Assembly: GCA_946627565.1 (NCBI GenBank)
Contig: CAMOVR010000006.1
Location: forward strand, 1-56,198
DNA length: 56,198 bases
Source: an uncultured Clostridia bacterium
GTDB lineage: Bacteria > Bacillota > Clostridia > Christensenellales > Aristaeellaceae
Direction of reading: 5' to 3'
Below, in pieces: positions 1 through 7,851 of the stretch. The position numbers and the translations under genes were made by a program. The first letter of the stretch is position 1. Each line of letters starts with the position of its first letter. The notes beneath the pieces were generated by a model. The model saw nothing but the letters and a program-made list of their open reading frames with translations, ran no database searches and was not told the DNA's origin.

Positions 1-26
1 GGGCTGCTCTTTTGCATGTTCTGTTA

Positions 27-752
27 TTACTTGGCGGGGGTGACGGAGACGATGTGGGGATTGGCGCCTTCATACCAGTAGAGGAAGCCTTCCATATCGA
101 TCACGTCGCCAACCTTGAGGTTCTCAACGGCGGCATAGACGTCAGTGGTGTTGTCGCACAGATAGCTTTCCACGGTGAAGGAATAGGTCTGGCCGTCCTT
201 GGAAACCTTGAAGTACAGGTCGCTGTTGCCGTCATGGGTGCCGGAGCCGTCCCAGCTGTAGAGGAAGGCAGCGCCTTCTTCGTTGGAAGCTTCCACGGTC
301 ATGCCCTTGAAGGCCACGAACTTGTTCTGATACTTGATCAGGTCTTCAGAAGCCAGCTGGTCGGTGATGTCCTCAGCTTCTGCGATAAAGGCTTCACCCT
401 CGATGATTTCAAAGGTGGCATCCACGATTTCAACTTCGCCGCTCCAGGCAGACTTGTAACCCTTGACCCGGATCTTGGTGCCGGGCACCAGCAGGGCGTA
501 GTCTTCTTCAGAGCATGCCATGTTGTACAGGAAATAGGCGCCGTCCTGATCCTGGGTATAGACGGTGGCCTTGTTGTCCCACCAGGACTGCTTGGCCTGA
601 ACGTAGGTTTCCACCACAACTTCGGTGTCCAGTTCAGCTGCGTCATATTCGGCATAGGTCATGACGGCCGGGGCATTTTCCTCTGCAAGGGCAAAAACTG
701 CACAGCTCAGCAGGAGAGACAGAGTAAGAACGAATGCAAGAATGCGTTTCAT
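27..752 (-). CDS. Secreted protein with two OB-fold-like repeats
   Basis: The protein has 241 residues and an N-terminal signal peptide (basic MKR, then a hydrophobic stretch, then a likely signal-peptidase I site at ALA-EE around residue 23). The mature part appears to hold two related beta-rich segments, about residues 40-115 and 140-240. Each ends in a 'G(T/D)xIxxxG' turn (PGTKIRVKG; VGDVIDMEG), which resembles the OB-fold modules of small exported clostridial proteins. I see no catalytic motif. The role is unknown; binding of a ligand or of wall polymer outside the cell is only a guess. It has its own promoter at 800-828 and is separated from the ABC transporter genes by about 80 bases. 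Confidence 0.75.
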   Translation of the reverse strand: MKRILAFVLTLSLLLSCAVFALAEENAPAVMTYAEYDAAELDTEVVVETYVQAKQSWWDNKATVYTQDQDGAYFLYNMACSEEDYALLVPGTKIRVKGYKSAWSGEVEIVDATFEIIEGEAFIAEAEDITDQLASEDLIKYQNKFVAFKGMTVEASNEEGAAFLYSWDGSGTHDGNSDLYFKVSKDGQTYSFTVESYLCDNTTDVYAAVENLKVGDVIDMEGFLYWYEGANPHIVSVTPAK

Positions 753-799
753 GGGATTTCTCCTTTCAGGTGTTTGTCCGTTTAAACGGAAACACGGCT

Positions 800-828
800 A
801 TTATAATACCTGATCTGGTGTTTGAAAA
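800..828 (-). promoter_or_regulatory. Promoter of the secreted OB-fold-like gene
   Basis: On the minus strand a perfect TATAAT (800-805) lies 17 bases from TTTTCA (823-828, four of six matches to TTGACA). It overlaps an inverted repeat CCTGATC (809-815) / GATCAGG (834-840), which could be an operator or a weak end signal for the upstream binding-protein gene. Confidence 0.55.
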
Positions 829-835
829 GCTCTGA

Positions 836-2428
836 TCAGGCTTTGCGTTTTTTCTGGCGGATCAGATCCCGGAGCCAGAAGAGAATGATGAAGAACCAGA
901 TGACGGCAAGTCCGCCCAGAAGCCATACGGACATGGCCGGCAGGGGACCCAGGTCCGCCTTGTCGCTCATGCCTTCACCCTCGCCCTGGTTGAGGCGGTA
1001 CAGGGCGATGATGTCCCCGTAGAGCTTTTCAAAGAAGGCATCGTCCACCGTCTGCTTGCGGCGCACCGCCTTGACCGTGTTTTCAATGAGCTGTCCTGCA
1101 GCGTCCCGCAGGGAGGCGGAACCGTTGAAGGCCGGTGTGACGAAGGTATCCGACACATGGTCCATCATGAGCCTGGATGCATCGATCTTGATGGAATAGT
1201 GGGCATCCGTATCCTCGCCGGACCGGCTGAGGTAGTCCTGGTATGCAGGGTCCGTCTGGGCCTTTGAGGTCACCGGGACATAGCCTTCCGTGGAGGCATA
1301 GGCGATCTGGACGGAGTTGGTAAGCAGGTACTGGGTAAACAGCCAGGAAGCCAGAACCTCCTGGGAATCCCCGTGGTTGAACACGCACACGGAAGGCCCC
1401 TGGGAGATCATGCTGGGGTGATCCGGGTCATACTGCGGTACGGGCCGCACCACGGTTTCAAAATCCACAAACCTGTCCCTGCTGATATCCGTCAGCGGCG
1501 CATTGGCGCCCATCCAGGTGGCGCCCGCGGTGGAGTCCACCGCAAACACGCACTGGCCGGCATTGAGAAAGTTGGCGGGATAGCTTGAAATCTTGAAGGT
1601 GGAGAAGGCGCCGTTTGCCACATGGCCGGCAATGGTTTCCAGAACCTTCCGGGTGCTGTCGTTGAAGATGAGGATCTGCCCGTCAGGGGTGGAATAGTCC
1701 GCCTGAAGCTGACGGAGCATCTGGATCATCATATTGTCGGTGGACTTGTAAATGAAGGGGATCATGACGTTCTGGCCGTTGAGCAGGTAGGTGCCGTCCT
1801 CCCCCTTCTCCGCAGCCTTGTCCGAAACCTCCCATATAAAATCCCAGGTGAGCACGTCCGGAACCTGGTAGCCCAGTTTTTCCACATAGGTCTTGTTGAT
1901 GTAGACAGCCTCCGTGGAACGCATGTAGGGCAGGGCATAATGGGTATCCCCGATTACGCACTCATCCAGGAATTCCGGGATGATTTCATCAAGGGCGGGA
2001 CCGTCAAAGCGCAGCTCGCTGCCATGGAGCCCGTAGCGGGCATCTGAAAAGAGGGTATCCAGGGGAACCACCACATCATTGCCCGTCAGATAGGTGGCAA
2101 TGTGGTCAGGATAGGAGATGCACACATTGGGCGTGGTGTTGGTGGCAATGTTGGTGATGACGTCATTGTAGATCTTGCCGTAATCGGTATACAGGCGCAT
2201 GGTGACGTGAATGGAGGGGTACAGCGCCTCAAAGTCCCGGATGGCCTGTTCATAGATGTCCGTCTGGCGCTTGTTGGTGTCGTTTTTGGCCCAGAAGACG
2301 ATTTCCTGGGTTTTGCTCTCATCCAGCGCAGCAGGGGGCGTGAAGGATGCCACTTTCCTGGAACCGTGGCAGGAGGCCAGCAGCAGACAGCAGGCAAGCA
2401 GCAGGATAAGAAGACAGCATTTCTTCAT
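836..2428 (-). CDS. Sugar ABC transporter substrate-binding lipoprotein with C-terminal membrane helix
   Basis: This 530-residue extracellular solute-binding protein is of the family that serves MalFG-type carbohydrate importers. The start at 2428 is chosen because ATG overlaps the stop of the upstream permease (ATGA, 2425-2428) and is followed at once by a signal with a lipobox LLAS-Cys20. Reading further upstream would run through the permease gene in another frame. The body has the expected pattern (IVFWAKNDTN near the start, conserved Trp/Asp-rich middle). Unusually, the last 35 residues form a hydrophobic helix (about 499-519) followed by RDLIRQKKRKA, a typical stop-transfer. Lipidation at one end and a membrane helix at the other would anchor it twice. 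It is the last gene of the four-gene importer operon. The substrate is not predictable; an oligosaccharide is likely. Confidence 0.85.
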   Translation of the reverse strand: MKKCCLLILLLACCLLLASCHGSRKVASFTPPAALDESKTQEIVFWAKNDTNKRQTDIYEQAIRDFEALYPSIHVTMRLYTDYGKIYNDVITNIATNTTPNVCISYPDHIATYLTGNDVVVPLDTLFSDARYGLHGSELRFDGPALDEIIPEFLDECVIGDTHYALPYMRSTEAVYINKTYVEKLGYQVPDVLTWDFIWEVSDKAAEKGEDGTYLLNGQNVMIPFIYKSTDNMMIQMLRQLQADYSTPDGQILIFNDSTRKVLETIAGHVANGAFSTFKISSYPANFLNAGQCVFAVDSTAGATWMGANAPLTDISRDRFVDFETVVRPVPQYDPDHPSMISQGPSVCVFNHGDSQEVLASWLFTQYLLTNSVQIAYASTEGYVPVTSKAQTDPAYQDYLSRSGEDTDAHYSIKIDASRLMMDHVSDTFVTPAFNGSASLRDAAGQLIENTVKAVRRKQTVDDAFFEKLYGDIIALYRLNQGEGEGMSDKADLGPLPAMSVWLLGGLAVIWFFIILFWLRDLIRQKKRKA

Positions 2429-3261
2429 CCTTTGGTACCTCCTCTGGAAACACCTTCCATGATCTTCTTGTGGAAGACAAGGAAGAGGATGATGAGGGGC
2501 ACGGAGATGACCACCACAGCCGCCATCATGGCAGGGATGTTTTCTCTTCCGAATCCGTTCTCCCGGATCTCCTGGATGCCGTTTGACACCAGGAAGTAGG
2601 CCTGCTGGTCCGTAATCAGGCGGGGCCAGACATAGGCATTCCAGCATTCGATGATTTTCAGAATGGCGATGGTGACGATGGTGGGCTGGCAGATGGGCAT
2701 CATGACCTTGAACAGATATTTCAGGTCTGACGTGCCGTCCACCTTTGCCGCCTTGTAGAGTTCTTCCGGGACCTGCTCAAAGTTTTCCTTCAGCAGGTAA
2801 ATGTAGAACACCGAGGCCACGCTGGGCAGGATCAGACCGGTGAAGGTATTGCGCAGATGCATGTTGGTCATGGTGACAAAGTTGGTGATGACCACCAGCT
2901 CATTTGGGATCATCATCAGGGAGAGAAAGAGGGTGAACATGGCCCCGCGGCCGAAAAAGTTCAGCCTGGCAAAGGCGTAGGCGGAGAGGACCACCACAAC
3001 GAGCATCAGGAGGGTGGTGACCGCGGTATAGATCATGGTATTGAGAAAGTACCTGCCCAGGGGGACTGCAGAAAAGGCGTCGACGTAGTTCTGCATGGTG
3101 GGCTCCAGGGTATAGAAGGCAGGCACATACTCTCCGTTATAGGCACTGTAGCTCTTTACGGAGGTCAGGATCATCCAGTAAAAGGGGAAAAGCACGATGA
3201 CAGCCCAGACTGTCAGGAGACAGTAGGTGACAATACGGCCCGCAATGGATTTTTTCTGCAT
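2425..3261 (-). CDS. Carbohydrate ABC transporter permease, MalG/UgpE type
   Basis: This 278-residue inner-membrane permease has about six hydrophobic segments. The EAA loop near residues 165-195 (EELYKAAKVDGTSDLKYLFKV) contacts the ATPase. The start has a GAGGTGA ribosome site 8 bases upstream. It follows the partner permease with an 11-base gap and overlaps the binding-protein gene by four bases (ATGA), so translation is probably coupled. Together with the MalF-type partner it would form the heterodimeric channel. Confidence 0.9.
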   Translation of the reverse strand: MQKKSIAGRIVTYCLLTVWAVIVLFPFYWMILTSVKSYSAYNGEYVPAFYTLEPTMQNYVDAFSAVPLGRYFLNTMIYTAVTTLLMLVVVVLSAYAFARLNFFGRGAMFTLFLSLMMIPNELVVITNFVTMTNMHLRNTFTGLILPSVASVFYIYLLKENFEQVPEELYKAAKVDGTSDLKYLFKVMMPICQPTIVTIAILKIIECWNAYVWPRLITDQQAYFLVSNGIQEIRENGFGRENIPAMMAAVVVISVPLIILFLVFHKKIMEGVSRGGTKG

Positions 3262-3272
3262 CTTCTGTCACC

Positions 3273-4166
3273 TCACGCGTAATACACATGTTTGCGGCTG
3301 ACCAGGAGATTGATCACCGTGATGGTCAGCACAATGGCAAAGAGAATCAGGGCGGCGGCGCTGGCGTAGCTGGGGTAGCCGCCGCTGTCGCCGTAGAGCA
3401 TGTCGTAGACATAGCCCACAATGGTATTCATGCCCGCGGCGTTGAGGTTGACGCCAAAGAGGGCCACCTCATCGCTGTATGCCTTGAAGGCCCCGATAAA
3501 GCCCGTGATGATGAGATAGAAAATCATGGGGGAGATCATGGGCAGGGTGATCTTTGTGAAGATGCGCCAGCGGGGTGTGGCATCCACCCGGGCCACCTTG
3601 TAGTAATCGGGGTTGACGGAGGCCAGGGCACTGGTGAGGATGAGAATCTTGAAGGGCATGACGATCCATACGGTATACAGGCACGTGACCAGCATCTTCG
3701 CCCAGTAGGGACCGTCCATGAAGTCCACGGTTTCCCCGCCGAAGAGGTGGATCAGGGCATTGATCATGCCGTCGGAGTAGGGTGTCTTTTTAAAGAGAAT
3801 CATGAAGACCAGGCCCACAGCCAGGGTGTTGGTGACATAGGGCAGGAAGAACACCGTCTGGTACAGGTCCCGGAGTTTGGGGATGGAGGAGAGCTGAACG
3901 GAGATCAGCAGGGCCAGACCTGTGGAAAGGGGCACCGTGATGACCACCAGAAGCAGGGTGTTTTTGACGGCCTGCAGGAAGTAGGGGTCGTGGAGTACAT
4001 AGGAAAAATTGTACAGGCCCACGCCAAAATAGGTCTGGGACGCGGAATTGTATCCTTCCTCCAGTGAGTAGATCAGCACGTCCACCAGGGGATAGATCAT
4101 GAAACAGCCGAGGAACAGCAGGGCAGGCAGCAGATACAGCCAGCCTTTGAGATGACGCAAGCGCAT
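3273..4166 (-). CDS. Carbohydrate ABC transporter permease, MalF/UgpA type
   Basis: This 297-residue membrane permease begins with a basic segment and a first helix (WLYLLPALLFLGCFMIYPLVD), which is the characteristic N-terminus of UgpA/MsmF-like subunits. It has further helices and an EAA-like loop with YKVARVDATPRWRIFTKITLP near residues 195-215. It lies between the ATPase gene (17-base gap) and the MalG-type permease. It forms half of the transmembrane channel of this importer. The substrate is unknown. Confidence 0.9.
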   Translation of the reverse strand: MRLRHLKGWLYLLPALLFLGCFMIYPLVDVLIYSLEEGYNSASQTYFGVGLYNFSYVLHDPYFLQAVKNTLLLVVITVPLSTGLALLISVQLSSIPKLRDLYQTVFFLPYVTNTLAVGLVFMILFKKTPYSDGMINALIHLFGGETVDFMDGPYWAKMLVTCLYTVWIVMPFKILILTSALASVNPDYYKVARVDATPRWRIFTKITLPMISPMIFYLIITGFIGAFKAYSDEVALFGVNLNAAGMNTIVGYVYDMLYGDSGGYPSYASAAALILFAIVLTITVINLLVSRKHVYYA

Positions 4167-4183
4167 GCTTTTATACCCCCCTG

Positions 4184-5272
4184 TCAGGCCGGATAGATCC
4201 GGTTTTCGGACTGCCGGTCAAACACGTGGACCTTGGCCGGCTTGAGCTGGAAGCGCACCGTATCCCCGGAGACATCATGCTCGGAGCTGATGATGGCGCG
4301 GATCTGGGCTTCGGCGGCGGGGTGTGTGCACACCACGCTGGTGTCCCTGCCCATGACTTCCACGGCACGGGTGGAACACACCAGGGGACCGTCCGGCGAG
4401 GGCACAAAGCCTTCCGGCCGGATGCCCACCCACACGGGGCCGTCCCTTCCGCCGGGGAAGGGCAGCACAGGGGCCTGTCCAAGATAAAGCTGACCGGAGC
4501 GGATCTCGCCTGAGAAGACATTCACGGGAGGCGTGCCGAGGAACTTGGCCACGAACAGATTGACCGGGTCATCATAGACCGTCTGGGGTTTCCCGATCTG
4601 CTGTACAATGCCCTCCTTCATGACCACGATCTGATCGGAAATGGACATGGCTTCTTCCTGGTCATGGGTGACAAAGACTGTGGTGATGCCTGTTTCCCGC
4701 TGGATCCGGCGGATTTCTTCCCGGGTCTGGAGACGGAGTCTGGCGTCAAGGTTGGAGAGCGGCTCATCCAGCAGGAGCACCCGGGGACGCTTGACCAGGG
4801 CTCTTGCAATGGCGACGCGCTGCTGCTGGCCGCCGGACATCTCTTTGGGACGCCTCTCCAGCAGACGACTGATCTGAACCAGATCCGCCGCTTCCCTGGC
4901 CTTGTCCAGCATGACTGCCTTGGAGAGTTTTTCCGGGCCCTTGAGATTCTGCAGAGGGAAAAGAATGTTCTCCAGCACCGTCAGATGCGGGTACAGGGCA
5001 TAGTTCTGAAAAACAATGCCCACGCCCCGGCTCTCCGGGGGCAGTAGCGTGACATCGTCATCCCCGAAGTAGATTTTTCCGCTGGTGGGGGTCTCAAGAC
5101 CGCAGATCAGGTTCAGGGTCGTGCTCTTGCCGCATCCGGAAGGACCGAGAAGACCGGTCAGCGTGCCATCCGGGATTTCATAGGTAAAGTCATTGACAGC
5201 GATGACATTCCGCTTCTCCTTCCTGTTCTGGCTGGGAAAGGATTTTGTCACGTGTTCCAGGTAGATTCGCAT
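4184..5272 (-). CDS. Carbohydrate ABC transporter ATP-binding protein, UgpC/MsmX type
   Basis: This 362-residue cytoplasmic ATPase has Walker A GPSGCGKST (about 43-51), Q-loop FQNYALYPH, signature MSGGQQQR, Walker B LLLDEP, switch His in VTHDQEEA, and a C-terminal TOBE-type region (about 235-362) as in MalK/UgpC. The start at 5272 is set by GGAG seven bases upstream and by the family N-terminus (MRIYLEHVTKSF); longer readings add residues without homology. It is the first gene of the importer operon, followed by two permeases and a binding protein, so this transporter carries its own ATPase rather than sharing one. Confidence 0.92.
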   Translation of the reverse strand: MRIYLEHVTKSFPSQNRKEKRNVIAVNDFTYEIPDGTLTGLLGPSGCGKSTTLNLICGLETPTSGKIYFGDDDVTLLPPESRGVGIVFQNYALYPHLTVLENILFPLQNLKGPEKLSKAVMLDKAREAADLVQISRLLERRPKEMSGGQQQRVAIARALVKRPRVLLLDEPLSNLDARLRLQTREEIRRIQRETGITTVFVTHDQEEAMSISDQIVVMKEGIVQQIGKPQTVYDDPVNLFVAKFLGTPPVNVFSGEIRSGQLYLGQAPVLPFPGGRDGPVWVGIRPEGFVPSPDGPLVCSTRAVEVMGRDTSVVCTHPAAEAQIRAIISSEHDVSGDTVRFQLKPAKVHVFDRQSENRIYPA

Positions 5273-5290
5273 GCGTCTCCACATCCTTTG

Positions 5291-5300
5291 ACTGTACAGT
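5291..5300. promoter_or_regulatory. 10-bp palindrome in the leader of the ABC importer operon
   Basis: ACTGTACAGT is a perfect palindrome 19-28 bases upstream of the ATPase start. The longer string CTGTACAGTTG recurs, in the same orientation to the gene, upstream of the sugar-binding protein at 22231. The minus-strand promoter here is weak by eye (TATAAA about 15 bases further up). An operator is possible but unproven. Confidence 0.25.
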
Positions 5301-5360
5301 TGATTTCCAGAATTTATATGGGAATTGCAGGCGAATTGTACTAGATGCATTCCCTGAGGT

Positions 5361-5391
5361 CAAGAAAAGAGAGGATCTGTCAGATCCTCTC
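5361..5391 (-). terminator. Terminator of rarA
   Basis: GAGAGGATCTG (5369-5379) and CAGATCCTCTC (5381-5391) form a near-perfect stem. On the minus strand it is followed by TTTTCTTG, which fits a rho-independent terminator behind rarA. Confidence 0.8.
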
Positions 5392-5439
5392 AAAAGTGTA
5401 TACAGCGATTCGGATGTATACCGGACAGGGGAGGAAACA

Positions 5440-6786
5440 TCAGTTCTTTCCCCGGTGCTCCTCTTTCCATTTCCGGATTTCCTCAAGTCTTGCCCGGACA
5501 GCAGCCTCATCCCCGGAAGTGCCGGGTTCATAGTACTGCCTTTCTGCAAGGCTGTCGGGCAGGCAGACCATGGGGGTGAGCTTTTCCTCAAAGTCATGGG
5601 CATAGGCATAGCCTTTGCCGTAACCCGCTTCCTCCATGAGCCTGGTGGGTGCGTTTCGGATCTGCAGGGGGACAGGTTCCGCAGGGCTGTTCCGTATATC
5701 CGCCTTGGCCTGCTCACAGGCCACGTACAGGGCATTGGACTTGGGGGCCATGGACAGATAGACCACGGCATGGGTCAGGTGGACGTCGCACTCGGGCATG
5801 CCCAGACGGTGACAGGCATCGAACACCGCATTTGCCAGGGGAAGGGCATGGGAATCCGCCATGCCGATGTCCTCGCTGGCAAAGCGGACCAGGCGGCGGG
5901 CGATGTACAGAGGATCCTCGCCTCCGTCCAGCATGCGCATGCACCAGTAGACCGCCGCATCCGGGTCTGAGTTGCGCATGGACTTGTGCAGGGCGGAGAT
6001 CATGTTGTAGTGTTCCTCGCCGTTGCGGTCATACAGAAGGGAACGCCGGTTCATGGCATCCGCCAGCACGGTATCCTCCACATGCAGACTGCCGTCTCCC
6101 TCAAGACGGGCATTGAGCACCGCAAGCTCCAGAATGTTAAGAGCCCCCCGGGCATCCCCGGCGGAAAAGCGGGCGATGGAAGAGAGCTGCTCCCCGGTGA
6201 TATGGACATCCATGTTGCCAAAGCCCTTTGGACTTTTAAGGGCATGCTGCAGAAGCTTCATCAGGTCTTCTTCCGACAGGGGACGGAGGATGAAGACACG
6301 GCAGCGGGAGAGGAGAGCCGAGTTGATTTCAAAGGAGGGATTTTCCGTTGTGGCGCCGATGAGGATGATGGATCCCCTTTCCACAAAGGGCAGGAAGGCA
6401 TCCTGCTGGGCCTTGTTGAAGCGGTGGATTTCATCGGCAAACAGGATGGTTTTCCGGCCGAGAAGACGGTTCTCTTCTGCCTTTGCCATGACTTCCTTGA
6501 CTTCCCGTATGCCGGAGGTGACGGCGCTGAATTCCACAAAGGCGGCATTGGCCTTTTTTGCAATAATGCGGGCCAGGGTGGTTTTTCCCACACCCGGCGG
6601 GCCCCAGAAGATCATGGAGGAGACCTGCCCCTTTTCAATCAGGTCCCGGAGAATATGGCCTTTCCCGATCAGGTGCTGCTGGCCGCAGTATTCCTCCAGG
6701 GTCTCCGGACGGAGCCGGCTGGCCAGGGGTGACAGCTGGTCACCATCCTGGGACTGCGGGGCACCGAACATGCTTATCTGTTCCAT
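5440..6786 (-). CDS. rarA: Replication-associated recombination ATPase RarA (MgsA)
   Basis: This 448-residue AAA+ ATPase of the clamp-loader clade is implicated in handling stalled forks. Walker A is GPPGVGKTT (about 62-70), Walker B lies in FADEIHRFNKAQQDAFLP, sensor 1 in GATTENPSF, and sensor 2 lies in the SAGDARGALN region. The C-terminal tetramerisation part (about 250-440) contains the family's DPDAAVYW and LARRLVRFASEDIG-like segments. Length is normal for the family. It lies 40 bases behind the TetR-type gene on the same strand, so the two may be co-transcribed, and it is followed by a strong terminator. Confidence 0.95.
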   Translation of the reverse strand: MEQISMFGAPQSQDGDQLSPLASRLRPETLEEYCGQQHLIGKGHILRDLIEKGQVSSMIFWGPPGVGKTTLARIIAKKANAAFVEFSAVTSGIREVKEVMAKAEENRLLGRKTILFADEIHRFNKAQQDAFLPFVERGSIILIGATTENPSFEINSALLSRCRVFILRPLSEEDLMKLLQHALKSPKGFGNMDVHITGEQLSSIARFSAGDARGALNILELAVLNARLEGDGSLHVEDTVLADAMNRRSLLYDRNGEEHYNMISALHKSMRNSDPDAAVYWCMRMLDGGEDPLYIARRLVRFASEDIGMADSHALPLANAVFDACHRLGMPECDVHLTHAVVYLSMAPKSNALYVACEQAKADIRNSPAEPVPLQIRNAPTRLMEEAGYGKGYAYAHDFEEKLTPMVCLPDSLAERQYYEPGTSGDEAAVRARLEEIRKWKEEHRGKN

Positions 6787-6826
6787 GGCTTTCCTTATCT
6801 TTCTTCATGCCGCCTGTTTTCCGTGC

Positions 6827-7411
6827 TTACAGGACGGAAAAGGCCCTCTGGCGGTTGCGGGCCTCCACCCGGTCCAGAATCAGGGACGGCGCCCCCGTCA
6901 GGAGGGTCTCGCACTGTTCCAGGAAAAGGTCAAGGGCTATGGTCACCTTTTCACCGCTGTGAAAGGCATGCAGGACGCACCCTTCCACGGCGCAGGCAAT
7001 GATGGCTGCAAGATCCAGGATGTTCTTGTCCGTAATCTCCCGGTAATCCGCCTGACGGCGCAGGTACAGGGAAATATGGCGTACCAGGTTCTCGTGCATC
7101 CATTTTTCAATATGCCCCCGGTACTCCTGCGACTGGAGCCTGCTCAGTGCATGCTCATGGCTGCGGAGCAGATCCAGAGCCTGATTGACGGAAGACCGCA
7201 GGGTGATGCAGGAAGAAGGGATGATGGATGTGGAGCAGGCGTCCAGGAAGATTCCCTGGATCAGACTGTCCAGATTCCTGAAATGGTAATAAAACGTATT
7301 CCGGTGAACCTGGGCCTGCGCTACAATATCCGATACCGTGATTTCTTCCAGTTCTTCCACATCCAGAAGATACAGGAAAGCATCATATAAGATCTGCTTT
7401 GTGTCAGTCAT
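6827..7411 (-). CDS. TetR/AcrR-family transcriptional regulator
   Basis: This 194-residue regulator has a helix-turn-helix at about residues 24-45 (ITVSDIVAQAQVHRNTFYYHF), the usual TetR recognition helix ending in FYYHF. The C-terminal ligand domain is variable, with a cysteine and histidines near residue 150. The start at 7411 is preferred because AAGGAG sits seven bases upstream; the in-frame ATG two codons earlier would leave almost no spacing. Its target is unknown. The nearest operator candidate is the 16-bp palindrome at 7714-7729, about 300 bases upstream, but that site also fits control of purA. Confidence 0.85.
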   Translation of the reverse strand: MTDTKQILYDAFLYLLDVEELEEITVSDIVAQAQVHRNTFYYHFRNLDSLIQGIFLDACSTSIIPSSCITLRSSVNQALDLLRSHEHALSRLQSQEYRGHIEKWMHENLVRHISLYLRRQADYREITDKNILDLAAIIACAVEGCVLHAFHSGEKVTIALDLFLEQCETLLTGAPSLILDRVEARNRQRAFSVL

Positions 7412-7713
7412 AACCATGCTCCTTGCTCTCAATCCCGAAGAATTCAGGGCATATTTTGTTTTATGCGCGGAAGGGGACCTGTAAGATCTGCTGTCTGCCC
7501 ATGCCTGCATGCTTACAAGAGGCGCATGTACGGCTGAAGCCCGGATTATAAGGCCTGGGCGGGATATTTGATTCGAGAAACATGCGGAAAATCCTTTTTG
7601 CAAAAGGGGAAATGTTCAAAAAAACGCGGGGAAATGCACCGGAGGGATGAAAGAGGAAAAAGGGGAATGAAAAAAACGCAATTAGGGGAGATGGAGAAAA
7701 CCGGAAAAGAGCT
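7412..7713. other. Gene-free stretch upstream of the TetR gene
   Basis: No convincing gene is seen. A small hairpin CCTTTT (7593-7598) / AAAAGG (7602-7607) and a purine-rich tract (about 7640-7700) are present. I could not find a clear promoter for the TetR gene here. Confidence 0.4.
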
Positions 7714-7760
7714 TTCGGCATATGCCGAACGTTGCAGAGACGTAAGCCTGAAACGTTCAT
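7714..7760. promoter_or_regulatory. PurBox-like inverted repeats and palindrome upstream of purA
   Basis: TTCGGCATATGCCGAA (7714-7729) is a perfect 16-bp palindrome. Overlapping it, TGCCGAACGTT (7723-7733) and the inverted AACGTTCA (7752-7759) form a pair of GAACGTT half-sites facing each other, just upstream of the purA -35 box. This resembles the paired CCGAAC-core PurR boxes of Bacilli in core sequence and layout, though the outer bases match poorly. A TetR-type operator is the alternative. Confidence 0.35.
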
Positions 7761-7767
7761 GACAGTG

Positions 7768-7821
7768 TTGCGGTACAGGGGGAAAAGCTGTATAATCAGC
7801 CGTACGGAGGCGAACGCCTCC
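7768..7821 (+). promoter_or_regulatory. purA promoter and start-site hairpin
   Basis: TTGCGG (7768-7773) and a perfect TATAAT (7791-7796) are 17 bases apart. Transcription would begin near 7803, directly before GGAGGCG-AA-CGCCTCC (7806-7821), so the mRNA probably starts with a short GC-rich hairpin that may protect its 5' end. Confidence 0.7.
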
Positions 7822-7851
7822 CATTGATCCGAAAAGAGGAGGTCTGACCAG

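Noticed and set aside
7568-7762. 64-codon basic frame upstream of purA
   Set aside because: It runs through the palindrome and PurBox-like sites and has no ribosome site.
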